Shown here: positions 1-9,254 of the stretch, one piece after another
Layout of the letters: the number at the start of each line of letters is the position of its first letter
How positions within the stretch are numbered: the first letter of the stretch is position 1
Assembly: GCF_000400735.1 (NCBI RefSeq)
Contig: NZ_KE007367.1
Coordinates: 645,882 to 709,881, forward strand
DNA: 64,000 nucleotides
Source of the DNA: Acinetobacter tandoii DSM 14970 = CIP 107469
GTDB lineage: Bacteria > Pseudomonadota > Gammaproteobacteria > Pseudomonadales > Moraxellaceae
Direction: 5' to 3'
Notes under the pieces: generated by a model
What the model was told of the DNA's origin: nothing
Databases searched by the model: none
The model's input: the letters and a program-made list of their open reading frames with translations, nothing else
Translations under genes and position numbers: made by a program

Positions 1-581
1 GCAGCAAATACAAAGTTCCAACCCAAATCTGCTGCGAGTCGAGCACTTTCAAGGCTTGCACCTAGCAAGAACTTCTCTGCGACCTGATCTGGTGTTGGAG
101 TTGCAGCAACTTGATCTGGCTGATTACGATCAAATTTAGAATGTAAATAATGATCTAATGCTTCTAGTTGTACTTTAAAACTTCCTTTTAATGACTGATC
201 AAGCCCGAGCTGTAGAGCCTGAGTTGAGACAGGAAAACCACCAGGTGCTTTACCAACGCCTAAATCCACTCGATTGTTTGCTAGACCTGCCAGTACATTA
301 AAATTTTCTGCAACTTTATAAGGGCTGTAGTGCTGCAACATTACCCCACCAGAGCCAATTCGAATGGTTTTAGTCTGAGCCAACAGCCATGCAATTAAGA
401 TTTCGGGAGATGGACTTGATAGCAATGCTGTGGAATGGTGCTCAGCCACCCAGTAACGATAAAATCCTAGAGCTTCTGCTGTTTGAGCAATTTGCAATGC
501 ATTTTTAAATGACTGTTCTGCGCTAATCCCTTCGGCTCTTGGACATTTATCCAGTATGCTTAATTTATAATTCAGCCCCAT
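1..581 (-). CDS. LLM-class flavin-dependent monooxygenase, MsnO8-like (3' end outside window)
   Basis: Reading the minus strand from the ATG at 581-579 gives about 193 residues of open frame that continue past base 1, so the C-terminal part is missing. The N-terminus (MGLNYKLSILDKCPRAEG), the WVAEHH motif near residue 44 and the LQHYSPYKVAENFN segment near residue 83 are typical of the luciferase-like TIM-barrel family, MsnO8 subgroup. Members use reduced flavin and O2 to oxidise small organic substrates. The substrate here is unknown. It is transcribed away from the TonB receptor gene, so the two share a divergent upstream region. Confidence 0.8.
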   Translation of the reverse strand, partial: MGLNYKLSILDKCPRAEGISAEQSFKNALQIAQTAEALGFYRYWVAEHHSTALLSSPSPEILIAWLLAQTKTIRIGSGGVMLQHYSPYKVAENFNVLAGLANNRVDLGVGKAPGGFPVSTQALQLGLDQSLKGSFKVQLEALDHYLHSKFDRNQPDQVAATPTPDQVAEKFLLGASLESARLAADLGWNFVFA

Positions 582-898
582 TTTCTATTTTCCAAAAGAT
601 ATAAAGTTGGAACCTATTAAACGGATTTAGCTTTTAAAAATTAAATATTAAATAAACTTAAAGTTATATAAAAAAGTGAAAATATGGTTTTTATAAAGAG
701 ATTGAAGTGTTATTAAAAATAAAGAAAACCTTATTAAAATTTCAATGTAAATATATTTAATCAAAACTGATATTCAAATGATTATTTAATATTTAACAAT
801 AAAAAAACAATCGATATATTGACTACCAGAGTCGAAATACTCATCGGATTATTGTTTTAGGTAAAACTTTATAAATTACATCATCATTGGAAAATATA
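582..898. other. Divergent AT-rich intergenic region
   Basis: About 315 bases between the monooxygenase start and the receptor start, very A+T rich. It must hold the promoters of both genes. I see no clear hairpin, no convincing Fur box and no extra gene. Confidence 0.5.
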
Positions 899-3436
899 AT
901 GTGGCAAACCAATCTAATACTGGCTCAGCGTGAAAAGCTGGGTTTTAAAATATCCCCTCTTCATCAATCCATTTTCTTTGCTTTAACTTGTGGAATTACA
1001 GGTTCTATTTATGCGCAAGATGTGAATAAAAATGCACCTACATCTTCTGAAAAAGAAGATGTTCAGCAACTAGAAAGTGTCGTTGTGGTGGGAAATCGTG
1101 GAGGTATACGCACCGTTACTGAAAGCCCAGCACCTGTGGATGTAATTAGTGGTGAACAGTTGCTCAAACAAGGTAATACCCTTGCGCTAAGAGACATTTT
1201 GGCAAAAGTGATTCCATCTTTCAGTGTTGCTACCGTACCTAGTCAACCTGATGGTTATGGGGCTGTTGCCCGTTCTGCAGGTTTACGTGGTTTGGGTGGT
1301 GGTCATACCCTCGTGTTGGTGAATGGAAAACGTCGTCATGTCGGTGCTTTAGCCATTAACAAATACGGTTTTGGTGAAGGTTACCAAGCAGCAGATTTAG
1401 ACCTCATCCCGATTGGTGCTATTGCACGTGTTGAGGTTTTACGTGATGGTGCTGCGGCGCAGTATGGTTCCGATGCGATTGCTGGAGTGATCAACATTGT
1501 ACTCAAATCTGCTGATAATGGCGGCAATATTAGTACCACCTATGGTGGACGAGAACACTATGATGGAACTGGTCGAAATGGAGAAACTTTTCAACTGAAT
1601 GCCAATGCTGGTGCACCTTTGGGTCAAGACGGTTTTATCAATTTTGGTTTTGACCTGAAAAATCAGGATGCTACTACCCGTGCTGGCCCAGTTTCAGGCA
1701 GAATTTATTCTAAAGTAAATGGTCAGGATGACCCACGCGAAGCCACAATAGATCGTAATTTAAATAAATTGGGGCTGCCTTCGGTTGAACAGTTTAATGT
1801 TTCTGCAAATGCTGAACTTCCTTTAAGTAAAGCTGCAACTTTGTATAGCTACACCACCGCAGGTTGGCGTGATGCTTCTACAGGAGCTTCCTATCGTCGT
1901 CCGAACTCTAGATCGGGTATTGTTGAAATCTTCCCGAATGGTACGACACCCGATGTCATTTTAAATGAAACAGATGTTCAAACTGTTTGGGGGCTAAAGG
2001 GCGATAATGTACTCGGTTGGGCATGGGATGCGAGTAGTTCTTACGGAAAAAATACACAAGATCACTCTACACGAAACAACCTCAATCCATCTCTTGGACC
2101 ATCTAGTCCGACTTCATTTGGGCTACAAAGATATGAAGCATATCAGTGGGTGAGTAACCTTGACCTTAAAAAAACCTTCGATATTGGTTTTGGTGCCAAC
2201 CCACTGAGTGTTGCATGGGGACTAGACTATCGTAAAGAAGGTTGGGCATCTAAAGCCACTGATCCTTTAGCCTATAAAAATGGCGGTTATATTATTCCTA
2301 CAGGTGATAATGCAGGTTCACCAGCAACTGTTGGAACTTTTGGAGCACGAGTCTTATTACCTGAAGATGAAGCTGATATTAGTCGGACTAACACTGCTGC
2401 CTATTTAGATTTAGGGTTAGATGTAACCAAAAACTGGTTTGTGGGTTTAGCAGGTCGTTTCGAACATTATGATGATAGTTCTGGTGATACATTCAACGGA
2501 AAAATTAACAGCCGTTATGAATTCACACCTGAACTTGCAATCCGAGGAACCGTAAGTACAGGCTTTATTGCACCGTCGCTATACCAACAAGGATTTGCTA
2601 GTACGGGCATTGTAAGCACGGTAAACAATGGCGTCCGCTCAGATGTATACAGTAAATCTGTACGTACTGATTCAGCATTAGGAAAAGCTTTAGGTGCAGA
2701 GGCACTTGATCCTACCGAATCGACGAACTTTTCTCTGGGTTTAACTTATAGCCCATTCAAGAATTTCAACCTTGCAGTTGATGCTTATCGTATTGAATTA
2801 AAAGACCGTATTGCTTCAACAGCAGGTCTTACTGGTAGTGGTATTAACAACATTTTGGCAGCCAACGGCTTTTCTAACGTCAATTATGTGACTTATTACG
2901 CCAACTTATTTGATACAGAAACCAACGGTGTTGATGTTGTTGCAGACTATACACAACAACTGAATAAATATGGACGTATCCGCTGGAGTTTAGGCTTCAA
3001 CTGGAATGAAACCGATATTACAGCAATTGCGGATAATCCAAGCCAGTTAGACGGTATCAATATTGATCGTATCACCCGTCGTACCAAAGGCATGATTACC
3101 GATGCAGATCCGAAAACAAAATTCACTCTAGCAGCAAATTGGCAGTATGCAAAAGTCGATTTGAATACCCGCTTATCTCGTTATGGTAGCTATATCGCAC
3201 GCAGTGAAACAGCCGCCACAGACCAGACCTTTGATGCTAAATGGATTGTTGATTTAGATGCAACCTACCATCTTACAGACAGTCTTTCATTGACTTTAGG
3301 CGCAGACAACTTATTTAACACCTACCCTGAAAAATCCAACATTGTCGATGGTTTGGGTGAGAATTATTATGCACAGCTTTCGCCTTTTGGACTCTATGGT
3401 GGCTATTACTATGGTCGTGTCAATTATCGCTTCTAA
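899..3436 (+). CDS. TonB-dependent outer-membrane receptor
   Basis: About 845 residues. The N-terminus has a long signal region ending in a Sec-type site near IYAQD. It is followed by a TonB-box-like stretch (ESVVVVGNRGG), the plug domain (PVDVISGEQLL, LRGLGGGHTLVLVNGKR, RDGAAAQYGSDAIAGVINIVLK) and a 22-strand barrel ending in aromatic NYRF, the usual outer-membrane C-terminus. The frame is open from a TTG at 887, but GGAAAA at 888-893 is well spaced for the ATG at 899, so I use 899. It imports a ligand, possibly a siderophore or cofactor, with TonB energy. The ligand cannot be read from the sequence. A tonB-exbB-exbD operon lies 1.2 kb downstream on the same strand. Confidence 0.9.
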   Translation: MWQTNLILAQREKLGFKISPLHQSIFFALTCGITGSIYAQDVNKNAPTSSEKEDVQQLESVVVVGNRGGIRTVTESPAPVDVISGEQLLKQGNTLALRDILAKVIPSFSVATVPSQPDGYGAVARSAGLRGLGGGHTLVLVNGKRRHVGALAINKYGFGEGYQAADLDLIPIGAIARVEVLRDGAAAQYGSDAIAGVINIVLKSADNGGNISTTYGGREHYDGTGRNGETFQLNANAGAPLGQDGFINFGFDLKNQDATTRAGPVSGRIYSKVNGQDDPREATIDRNLNKLGLPSVEQFNVSANAELPLSKAATLYSYTTAGWRDASTGASYRRPNSRSGIVEIFPNGTTPDVILNETDVQTVWGLKGDNVLGWAWDASSSYGKNTQDHSTRNNLNPSLGPSSPTSFGLQRYEAYQWVSNLDLKKTFDIGFGANPLSVAWGLDYRKEGWASKATDPLAYKNGGYIIPTGDNAGSPATVGTFGARVLLPEDEADISRTNTAAYLDLGLDVTKNWFVGLAGRFEHYDDSSGDTFNGKINSRYEFTPELAIRGTVSTGFIAPSLYQQGFASTGIVSTVNNGVRSDVYSKSVRTDSALGKALGAEALDPTESTNFSLGLTYSPFKNFNLAVDAYRIELKDRIASTAGLTGSGINNILAANGFSNVNYVTYYANLFDTETNGVDVVADYTQQLNKYGRIRWSLGFNWNETDITAIADNPSQLDGINIDRITRRTKGMITDADPKTKFTLAANWQYAKVDLNTRLSRYGSYIARSETAATDQTFDAKWIVDLDATYHLTDSLSLTLGADNLFNTYPEKSNIVDGLGENYYAQLSPFGLYGGYYYGRVNYRF

Positions 3437-3573
3437 AAATATTTAAACCAAATGCTTTGGTGAAATTTCAATATCGTTTAAGCCTTTCTGATGGTTCAGA
3501 ATCGATGATTATTTAAATACTGAATTTCACCAAAGGACTGTTTCACACACATTCAAAATTTTTGAGAAAATAT

Positions 3574-4194
3574 ATGAGCATTACTATTTGGGGCAGACCC
3601 AATTCTTTAAATGTCCACAAAGTACTTTGGCTAGCAGCAGAACTTGGACTTCAATTTGAACATATTCCTGCGGGACAACAGTATGGTGTGGTTGATACTG
3701 CTGAGTTTTTGGCGCTTAATCCAAATGGTCTGATTCCTGTTATTCAAGATGGCGACACGGTTTTGTGGGAGTCCAACACCATTTTGCGTTATTTGACTGA
3801 AGTTTATGGAAAAGAATCATTATGGATTGAAGACCCTAAACTACGCTTTAGCGCAGAAAAATGGATTGACTGGTACACCACCACTGTCCTACCTGTGTTT
3901 GGGATCGTGTTTTTTAATTTGGTTCGTCAAGCAGCAGATAAAAGAGATTTGGCTGCGGTTAAAGTTGCAGCAGAAAAACTAGAAAAAATATTGGATGTTG
4001 CCAATAGCGAGCTGGCTAAACAGCCCTATCTGTCTGGTTCAAATTTTGGCGTTGCAGATATTCCTTTGGCCTTAGCCCTCAATCATTGGTTCAATTTAGA
4101 CGTTCAGCGTCATCATGATCATACGCACTTAAAAGCATGGATCGAACGTATTAGAGCGCGGGAACACTTTTTAAAAGTGGCCAGTATTCTTTAG
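3574..4194 (+). CDS. Glutathione S-transferase family protein
   Basis: 206 residues from the ATG at 3574; an in-frame TTG at 3562 is the alternative start. The N-terminal thioredoxin-like domain starts MSITIWGRPNSLNVHKVLW, with the active-site Ser/Asn region in NSLNVHK. It carries the cis-proline and glutathione-binding NPNGLIPVIQDGD and the ESNTILRYL segment. The helical C-terminal domain contains the N-capping motif in FGVADIPLALAL. The family conjugates or reduces electrophiles with glutathione in the cytosol. It lies 137 bases after the receptor gene with no obvious terminator between, so it may share that transcript. Substrate unknown. Confidence 0.85.
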   Translation: MSITIWGRPNSLNVHKVLWLAAELGLQFEHIPAGQQYGVVDTAEFLALNPNGLIPVIQDGDTVLWESNTILRYLTEVYGKESLWIEDPKLRFSAEKWIDWYTTTVLPVFGIVFFNLVRQAADKRDLAAVKVAAEKLEKILDVANSELAKQPYLSGSNFGVADIPLALALNHWFNLDVQRHHDHTHLKAWIERIRAREHFLKVASIL

Positions 4195-4638
4195 TTAAGC
4201 ATTATTGCTCTATTTTTAAAAATTTTAGCTTTAAATAGCATAAGGCTGTTCTATCTATGGACGGTCTTATTGCATATAAATTGATTTATTTAGTAGAGAT
4301 ATTAAAAATAGATGCAGAGAGAAAATAAATACAAATAAAATAGATATCTTGAATATAAAATAAATTATCTTTAATTATTATAAGTCGCTATATTTGATTA
4401 ATCTATTATCACTTTTTATAAAAATACTAATCTAAAAAAGTTTGTTTTCTATTTTTAAAAAATAACTCATTATGTTTTTAATGTTTTATTTAGCTAAATT
4501 AATTTTCTTATTTGTAAGTTAATGGGGAAATTCAAATCTGAAGAATTTTTTCATATTCAAAATTAAGCCGATTTAACTTAAGAAATAAAGAAGATTCTGC
4601 AATACAAATTAAATCTTATTGAATGGTGTATTACTGAT
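4195..4638. other. AT-rich intergenic region before tonB
   Basis: 444 bases, mostly A and T. A weak imperfect stem (ATAAGGC with GTCTTAT, one wobble pair) just after the GST gene could be a terminator but lacks a T run. The rest should contain the tonB promoter. I looked for a Fur-type palindrome and found none I would defend. Confidence 0.4.
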
Positions 4639-5478
4639 ATGAGTGAAGTCAGTCGAAGTCCTTATAAAAAGGCAATTTTGTTTGAACAACTTCAAAATGT
4701 TCAGTCCAATGTATTTCATGCTGTCGATCCATATCCATTTGCTGCCAATCTAGCAAATTCGATCTCAGCAGAAAAACCTGTTCAAACCAACAACATTTTT
4801 TGGGCAATTGCTGCTGTTCTGTCATTACATTACGGCATCTTTTATCTTGCAAAGCATCTTCCTACTCCACCTTTGATTGTAAAAAAAACAGAACCTATCG
4901 CGGTTGTAATTGAAAAACCCAAGGAAGAGCCGCCTAAGGTGATTGAACCCAAACTTAAACAAGAAATACAAAAACCAATCATTCCACCTGTTTCAGCAAA
5001 GCCTCAGCCTGTCCAAAAACCAGTGGTTGAAAAGTCCGTGCAGAAACCTGTCGAACAGAAGCCAATTGAGCAGCCTAGACCCGTTGCTAAATCCGTTACG
5101 CAACCAGTACCGCAGGCTGAACCTACAGAAAACGTCACACCGACCCAGAAAGTTGCTGAACTTGCGACTAAGCCCGCACAAGAAAACTTACCTGTGACAG
5201 CAGCCAAAGGTTATGCCGGTTATCTCAGCAATCCTGCCCCTGAGTACCCAGAAGTGGCGTTAGACCGTGGTTGGGAAGGCGTTGTGATGTTGCGTGTAAA
5301 AGTTTCACCCGCAGGCAGCCCTTTAGAAATCAACCTGAAAAATAGTAGCGGCAAAAAAGTACTAGATGATGTGGCTGTAAAAACTGTGAAGCGCTGGAAA
5401 TTTTCACCGGCGCTGCGTGGCAACACGCTAGTAGAAGGTTGGGTCGATGTTCCGATTCACTTCAAATTACCCAATTAA
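4639..5478 (+). CDS. tonB: TonB energy-transducing protein
   Basis: 279 residues. It has an unusually long cytosolic N-terminus of about 50 residues, one membrane anchor (about residues 53-70), a Pro/Lys/Glu-rich periplasmic spacer (about 75-175, many EPK, KPV and QKP repeats) and the TonB C-terminal domain (about 190-279: PAPEYPEVALDRGWEG, then VKRWKFSPA and a final VPIHFKLPN). TonB passes proton-motive energy from ExbB-ExbD to outer-membrane receptors. It is first gene of tonB-exbB-exbD, with 31 bases to exbB. Classical TonB has a very short cytosolic tail, so the long one here differs, as in some Pseudomonas TonB1-like proteins. Confidence 0.92.
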   Translation: MSEVSRSPYKKAILFEQLQNVQSNVFHAVDPYPFAANLANSISAEKPVQTNNIFWAIAAVLSLHYGIFYLAKHLPTPPLIVKKTEPIAVVIEKPKEEPPKVIEPKLKQEIQKPIIPPVSAKPQPVQKPVVEKSVQKPVEQKPIEQPRPVAKSVTQPVPQAEPTENVTPTQKVAELATKPAQENLPVTAAKGYAGYLSNPAPEYPEVALDRGWEGVVMLRVKVSPAGSPLEINLKNSSGKKVLDDVAVKTVKRWKFSPALRGNTLVEGWVDVPIHFKLPN

Positions 5479-5509
5479 ACTGTAAAATTTTATCTTAGGA
5501 AAATTCGAT

Positions 5510-6244
5510 ATGTCTGATATTAATACGATTATTCATGATGCAACCATTTGGTTATTGATCGGTTTTTCGATCATCACTTGGGTTCTAATTGTGGTGAAAG
5601 CCGTACAAACCTCAAAAGCCTCTAAACAATCTAAGCTGTTTGTCGACAGTTTTTGGTCAGCTCAGAATTTGGCAGATGCGATTAACCAGTCTGAAGATGC
5701 GCAGGGACCGACAGCACGTATTGCCCAAACTGGTTTTAAAACACTGACAGAAGCCAATGAAAAAACCCATCAAGACTTACAACAAACATGGAGCCGTCAG
5801 GATTTGTTAGAACGACACTTACGCAAACAAATTCTGGCCGAACGTCGTCAACTGGAAAAAGGCTCAGCTATTCTCGCATCCATTGGCAATAATGCTCCAT
5901 TTATTGGTTTATTTGGCACCGTGTTTGGGATTATCCATGCCTTACAAGCGATTGCCAAATCTGGTAGTGCCAGCATGGATGTGGTCGCAGGTCCAATTGG
6001 TCAGGCGTTAGTTGCAACAGGTATTGGTATTGCTGTGGCCGTACCTGCAGTGCTTGCCTATAACTATTTTGTCCGTAAAGTGAAAGGCATCGGTGCAGAT
6101 TTAGATGACTTTGCAACAGACTTTGTCAGCCTTACTCAAAAAGTAGGTTTCCAACTGCCAACCAAAACTCAAAGTCCACATGTTGCAGCAAAACCAGCCG
6201 CGGCACATCCGTTGTCATCTCAAGAAAAGGAGGCTTTGGCTTAA
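5510..6244 (+). CDS. exbB: ExbB proton-channel subunit (MotA/TolQ/ExbB family)
   Basis: 244 residues. The first membrane helix is at about 12-32 (IWLLIGFSIITWVLIVVKAV). A cytosolic domain follows, then the conserved MotA/TolQ/ExbB region with LASIGNNAPFIGLFGTVFGI and GPIGQALVATGIGIAVAVPAVLAYN as helices 2 and 3. It forms the inner-membrane pentamer around ExbD that powers TonB. The stop codon overlaps the exbD start by one base (TAATG at 6242-6246), indicating translational coupling. An Ala/Lys-rich tail of about 25 residues follows the last helix region. Confidence 0.93.
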   Translation: MSDINTIIHDATIWLLIGFSIITWVLIVVKAVQTSKASKQSKLFVDSFWSAQNLADAINQSEDAQGPTARIAQTGFKTLTEANEKTHQDLQQTWSRQDLLERHLRKQILAERRQLEKGSAILASIGNNAPFIGLFGTVFGIIHALQAIAKSGSASMDVVAGPIGQALVATGIGIAVAVPAVLAYNYFVRKVKGIGADLDDFATDFVSLTQKVGFQLPTKTQSPHVAAKPAAAHPLSSQEKEALA

Positions 6245-6648
6245 TGGCGATTTCAACTTCTCAAGATGACGATGTCGTCAGTGACATCAACATTACCCCA
6301 CTCGTCGATGTGATGCTGGTGTTATTGATCGTGTTTATCGTTACTGCGCCTTTATTGACCAATAGCGTGAAGGTTAACTTACCCAAAGCTGCACCGACAC
6401 AGTCTACAGATCAAAACAAAGCACTGGTGATTAGTGTAAAACCTGATGGCACTATCTTTTTAGATAAAGACCCAGTCAAACTCGAAAATTTTGAGCAAGC
6501 AATCACACAGCGTAAAAATGCCAACAGCAAGTTAGCATTAAACTTAAATGCCGATGAAACTGTCCCTTATGGCACTGTGGCTAAACTTTTAGCCAGTATA
6601 GAACGCGTCGGCGTAGAGAAATTATCCGTGATCACAACACCTCAATAA
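6244..6648 (+). CDS. exbD: ExbD biopolymer transport protein
   Basis: 134 residues. A short cytosolic N-terminus leads to the signature DINITPLVDVMLVLLIVF, whose transmembrane Asp is the proton-carrying residue of the ExbD/TolR family. A periplasmic domain with the usual DGTIFLDKD and TVPYGTVAKLL segments follows. It works in the inner membrane with ExbB and TonB. It is last gene of the operon and is followed by a perfect hairpin at 6668-6695. Confidence 0.93.
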   Translation: MAISTSQDDDVVSDINITPLVDVMLVLLIVFIVTAPLLTNSVKVNLPKAAPTQSTDQNKALVISVKPDGTIFLDKDPVKLENFEQAITQRKNANSKLALNLNADETVPYGTVAKLLASIERVGVEKLSVITTPQ

Positions 6649-6667
6649 TGTGATGTTTAGTTCACGA

Positions 6668-6695
6668 CAGACCTATTTAAAATTAAATAGGTCTG
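6668..6695 (+). terminator. Hairpin after exbD
   Basis: Perfect 11-bp stem CAGACCTATTT / AAATAGGTCTG with a six-base loop, 20 bases after the exbD stop. There is no clear T run after it, so it may be a weak terminator or an RNA 3'-end stabiliser. Confidence 0.55.
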
Positions 6696-6807
6696 GTCAA
6701 ATAAACATAATTTTCGTTAAGTCAAAATCCTTTGTTTTTCTGTTCTCTGGATGTATTGGTCTAAGTTGATGAACAGCAATGTCTATCTATCTTCTATCTC
6801 GTAATGA

Positions 6808-7839
6808 CTAGACATTTAAAGCGAAAACCTCGGCCGTATTTTGCTGTTCAAGCAAGCTATGAATCGTAAAGTTATTATTCTCTTTTTTCTGTTCACATGT
6901 AAACTCAGATTTTTGATTCAGAGATAAGGTACATCCACTTAGTAGTGGACATTCAGCAAATAATGCAGCAACCCAATCTACAAACACACGTACCTTAGGC
7001 GATAAATGACGATTCTGTAAATAAACCACAGAAATAGGTAAAGGTTCAGGTAACGATTGATGTAGAACTTCCTTGAGTGCACCAGACTCCAGATGTTTTG
7101 CAACCATGAAGTAAGGACATTGAATTAAACCAAAGCCTTGAAGTGCCAGTTCAATATACGAGTCACCATCATTGACAGAAACTGGTCCATTGACTGAAAT
7201 ACTTTGAATTTCACCATCTACCACAAAATTCCAGTCAATATTACGGCCTGTACGACTGTTGAAATATTGCACGACCTGATGCTGCTTTAAATCTTCAATT
7301 GTTTCTGGTTTACCGTGTTCAGCGAAATATTTTGGCGATGCAACAGTCACAAACTGAACTGTGCCAATACGGCGGGCCACTAAACTAGAGTCTTTAAGCT
7401 GACCAATCCGAATCACGCAATCCACAGCATCCTGAACTAAATCTACAGGGCGGTCATTCATCCCAATGACTAAATCGATATCAGGATATTTCGCATGAAA
7501 ATCACACAACATAGGGATTAAAATCATACGCCCTATGGAGGCTTTAACATCAATTCTTAAACGGCCACGTGGTCCACGCTCAGTGTCATGGAAGTGAGAC
7601 TCAATGTCCTCAACATCAGCCAGAATTTGTACACTGCGCTCATAATATACAGCACCATCAGGAGTCAAACTAAGCTTACGCGTGGTTCGATTCAATAAGC
7701 GAATTTGTAAATGTTTTTCTAATCCCTGAATCGTCGTAGTCACTGAAGCACGAGGTAGTCCTAACCTATCTGCTGCCAAACTAAAACTGTTGGTTTCGAC
7801 TACTTTATTAAACACTTTCATGGCATGAAAAAGATCCAC
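6808..7839 (-). CDS. adeL: LysR-type regulator of the RND pump (AdeL-like)
   Basis: 343 residues. The start is GTG at 7839, supported by AGGAG six bases upstream; an ATG at codon 7 has no such site. The N-terminal winged helix-turn-helix (about 1-65: LAADRLGLPRASVTTTIQ, LLNRTTRKLSLTPDG) is followed by a periplasmic-binding-protein-like effector domain (about 90-295). A further tail of some 45 residues rich in Asn, Gln and Glu is not part of the usual domain. It is divergent from the pump operon. In Acinetobacter, AdeL is the LysR regulator located this way next to adeFGH, and effector-domain changes in it raise pump expression. The symbol rests on this context and similarity. Confidence 0.78.
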   Translation of the reverse strand: MDLFHAMKVFNKVVETNSFSLAADRLGLPRASVTTTIQGLEKHLQIRLLNRTTRKLSLTPDGAVYYERSVQILADVEDIESHFHDTERGPRGRLRIDVKASIGRMILIPMLCDFHAKYPDIDLVIGMNDRPVDLVQDAVDCVIRIGQLKDSSLVARRIGTVQFVTVASPKYFAEHGKPETIEDLKQHQVVQYFNSRTGRNIDWNFVVDGEIQSISVNGPVSVNDGDSYIELALQGFGLIQCPYFMVAKHLESGALKEVLHQSLPEPLPISVVYLQNRHLSPKVRVFVDWVAALFAECPLLSGCTLSLNQKSEFTCEQKKENNNFTIHSLLEQQNTAEVFALNV

Positions 7840-8033
7840 GCATTGCTCCTAAGACAGTAACATTTGAAATTCAGTATTCGATTGTTATGAATTTTCGAAT
7901 AGTGTTATCAAATTTAATATATTTATTCGTAATTCACAAACATTTAAGCTCCGATTTCTTCACCTCACCTGTTTCTCCCATCCGATATGTATTTGTCGTC
8001 AAACAGGTATACGAATAAAAATAGGAGCTTTTC
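7840..8033. promoter_or_regulatory. Divergent promoter region adeL / adeF
   Basis: 194 bases between divergent start codons, A+T rich, the expected site of LysR binding and both promoters. A good Shine-Dalgarno (AGGAG) for adeF lies at about 8022-8026. I do not see a single unambiguous LysR T-N11-A palindrome. Confidence 0.5.
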
Positions 8034-9248
8034 ATGTCAATTTCCCGCAAACAGTTCACGCTGTCTGCAGTGCTTGTCGCTATTTTAGCTACGGGGGGTA
8101 GTTTTATGTTTTTACATAAAAATGCCGATGCTAAAGCTACACAAGATACAAATGCACAAGCTGCTGTGACCGTCGATGTTGCAAATGTTGTGAGCCAAAC
8201 CATTACCGATTGGCAAGAATATTCTGGTCGCCTAGAAGCCATTGACCAAGTGGATGTCCGACCGCAAATTTCAGGCAAACTCATCGCTGTTCATTTCAAA
8301 GATGGCAGTCTGGTCAAAAAAGGTGATTTACTTTTTACGATTGACCCACGACCATTTCAAGCAGAGCTGAATCGTGCCAAGGCACAACTGGCTGCGGCCG
8401 AAGCCCAAGTGACTTATTACACAAGTAATTTATCTCGCAATCGACGTTTGATTGAAAGCAATGCTGTCGCTCACCAAGAGCTTGAACAAGCAGAAAATGA
8501 AGCACGCACTGCAAGTGCCAATGTTCAAGCCGCCAGAGCTGCTGTCGAATCAGCACGTTTAAATCTTGAATATACCCGCATTACTGCACCTGTCAGTGGT
8601 CGTATCTCTCGTGCCGAAATAACGGCTGGAAACGTGGTATCTGCGGGTAATGGTGCACAGGTTTTAACCAGTATAGTGTCAGTTGCCCGTTTATACGCAT
8701 CTTTTGATGTCGATGAACAAACTTATCTGAAATATTTGAGTGATCAAAATAATGCCGCTCAGATTCCTGTATCTATGGGACTTGCTAATGAAGAAGGTTT
8801 TTCACATACAGGTGTAATTAGTTCATTTGACAATAATTTAAATACCACATCGGGAACGATTCGTGTCCGAGCTACTTTTGACAACCCTAAAGGGTCTCTT
8901 CTGCCAGGTTTGTATGCTCGCATTCGACTGGGAGGTGGGCAGCCTCGTGCCGCAATTTTGATTAGTCCAACCGCAATTGGGGTTGATCAAGATAAACGCT
9001 TTGTCGTGGTTGTAAATCGTAAAAACCAAACCATGTACCGCGAAGTAAAACTGGGCACAGTTCAAAATGGCTTGCAAATTGTTGAGAGCGGACTACAAGC
9101 AGGTGAACGGATTGTCGTGAATGGTTTACAGCGCATTCGACCTGGGGATCCTGTTACACCGCATCAAGTCATCATGCCAAATAGTCAAGTTTCAACTGCG
9201 CAACAACCTCAGCCAACTGAAAACACAGCTAATTCGGCAGCGGGTTAA
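8034..9248 (+). CDS. adeF: RND efflux periplasmic adaptor (AdeF/MexE-type)
   Basis: 404 residues. An N-terminal hydrophobic segment (about 10-27) serves as signal or anchor; there is no lipobox Cys. The membrane-fusion order follows: first lipoyl half (VDVRPQISGKLIAVHFKDG), alpha-hairpin rich in Ala/Glu/Gln (about 115-175), second lipoyl half (ITAPVSGRISRAEITAGNVV) and beta-barrel domain (about 215-300). It bridges the inner-membrane pump and the outer-membrane channel. It is six bases before the pump gene in one operon with it. Sequence and the LysR neighbour fit AdeF rather than AdeA or AdeI; certainty on the exact name is moderate. Confidence 0.8.
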   Translation: MSISRKQFTLSAVLVAILATGGSFMFLHKNADAKATQDTNAQAAVTVDVANVVSQTITDWQEYSGRLEAIDQVDVRPQISGKLIAVHFKDGSLVKKGDLLFTIDPRPFQAELNRAKAQLAAAEAQVTYYTSNLSRNRRLIESNAVAHQELEQAENEARTASANVQAARAAVESARLNLEYTRITAPVSGRISRAEITAGNVVSAGNGAQVLTSIVSVARLYASFDVDEQTYLKYLSDQNNAAQIPVSMGLANEEGFSHTGVISSFDNNLNTTSGTIRVRATFDNPKGSLLPGLYARIRLGGGQPRAAILISPTAIGVDQDKRFVVVVNRKNQTMYREVKLGTVQNGLQIVESGLQAGERIVVNGLQRIRPGDPVTPHQVIMPNSQVSTAQQPQPTENTANSAAG

Positions 9249-9254
9249 TCTCAT

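Noticed and set aside
4195-4638. Fur box before tonB
   Set aside because: The region is simply A+T rich and no stretch resembles the 19-bp Fur palindrome well enough.
5004-5207. Opposite-strand and shifted frames inside tonB
   Set aside because: They are by-products of the Pro/Lys/Gln repeat region, with no independent start signals.
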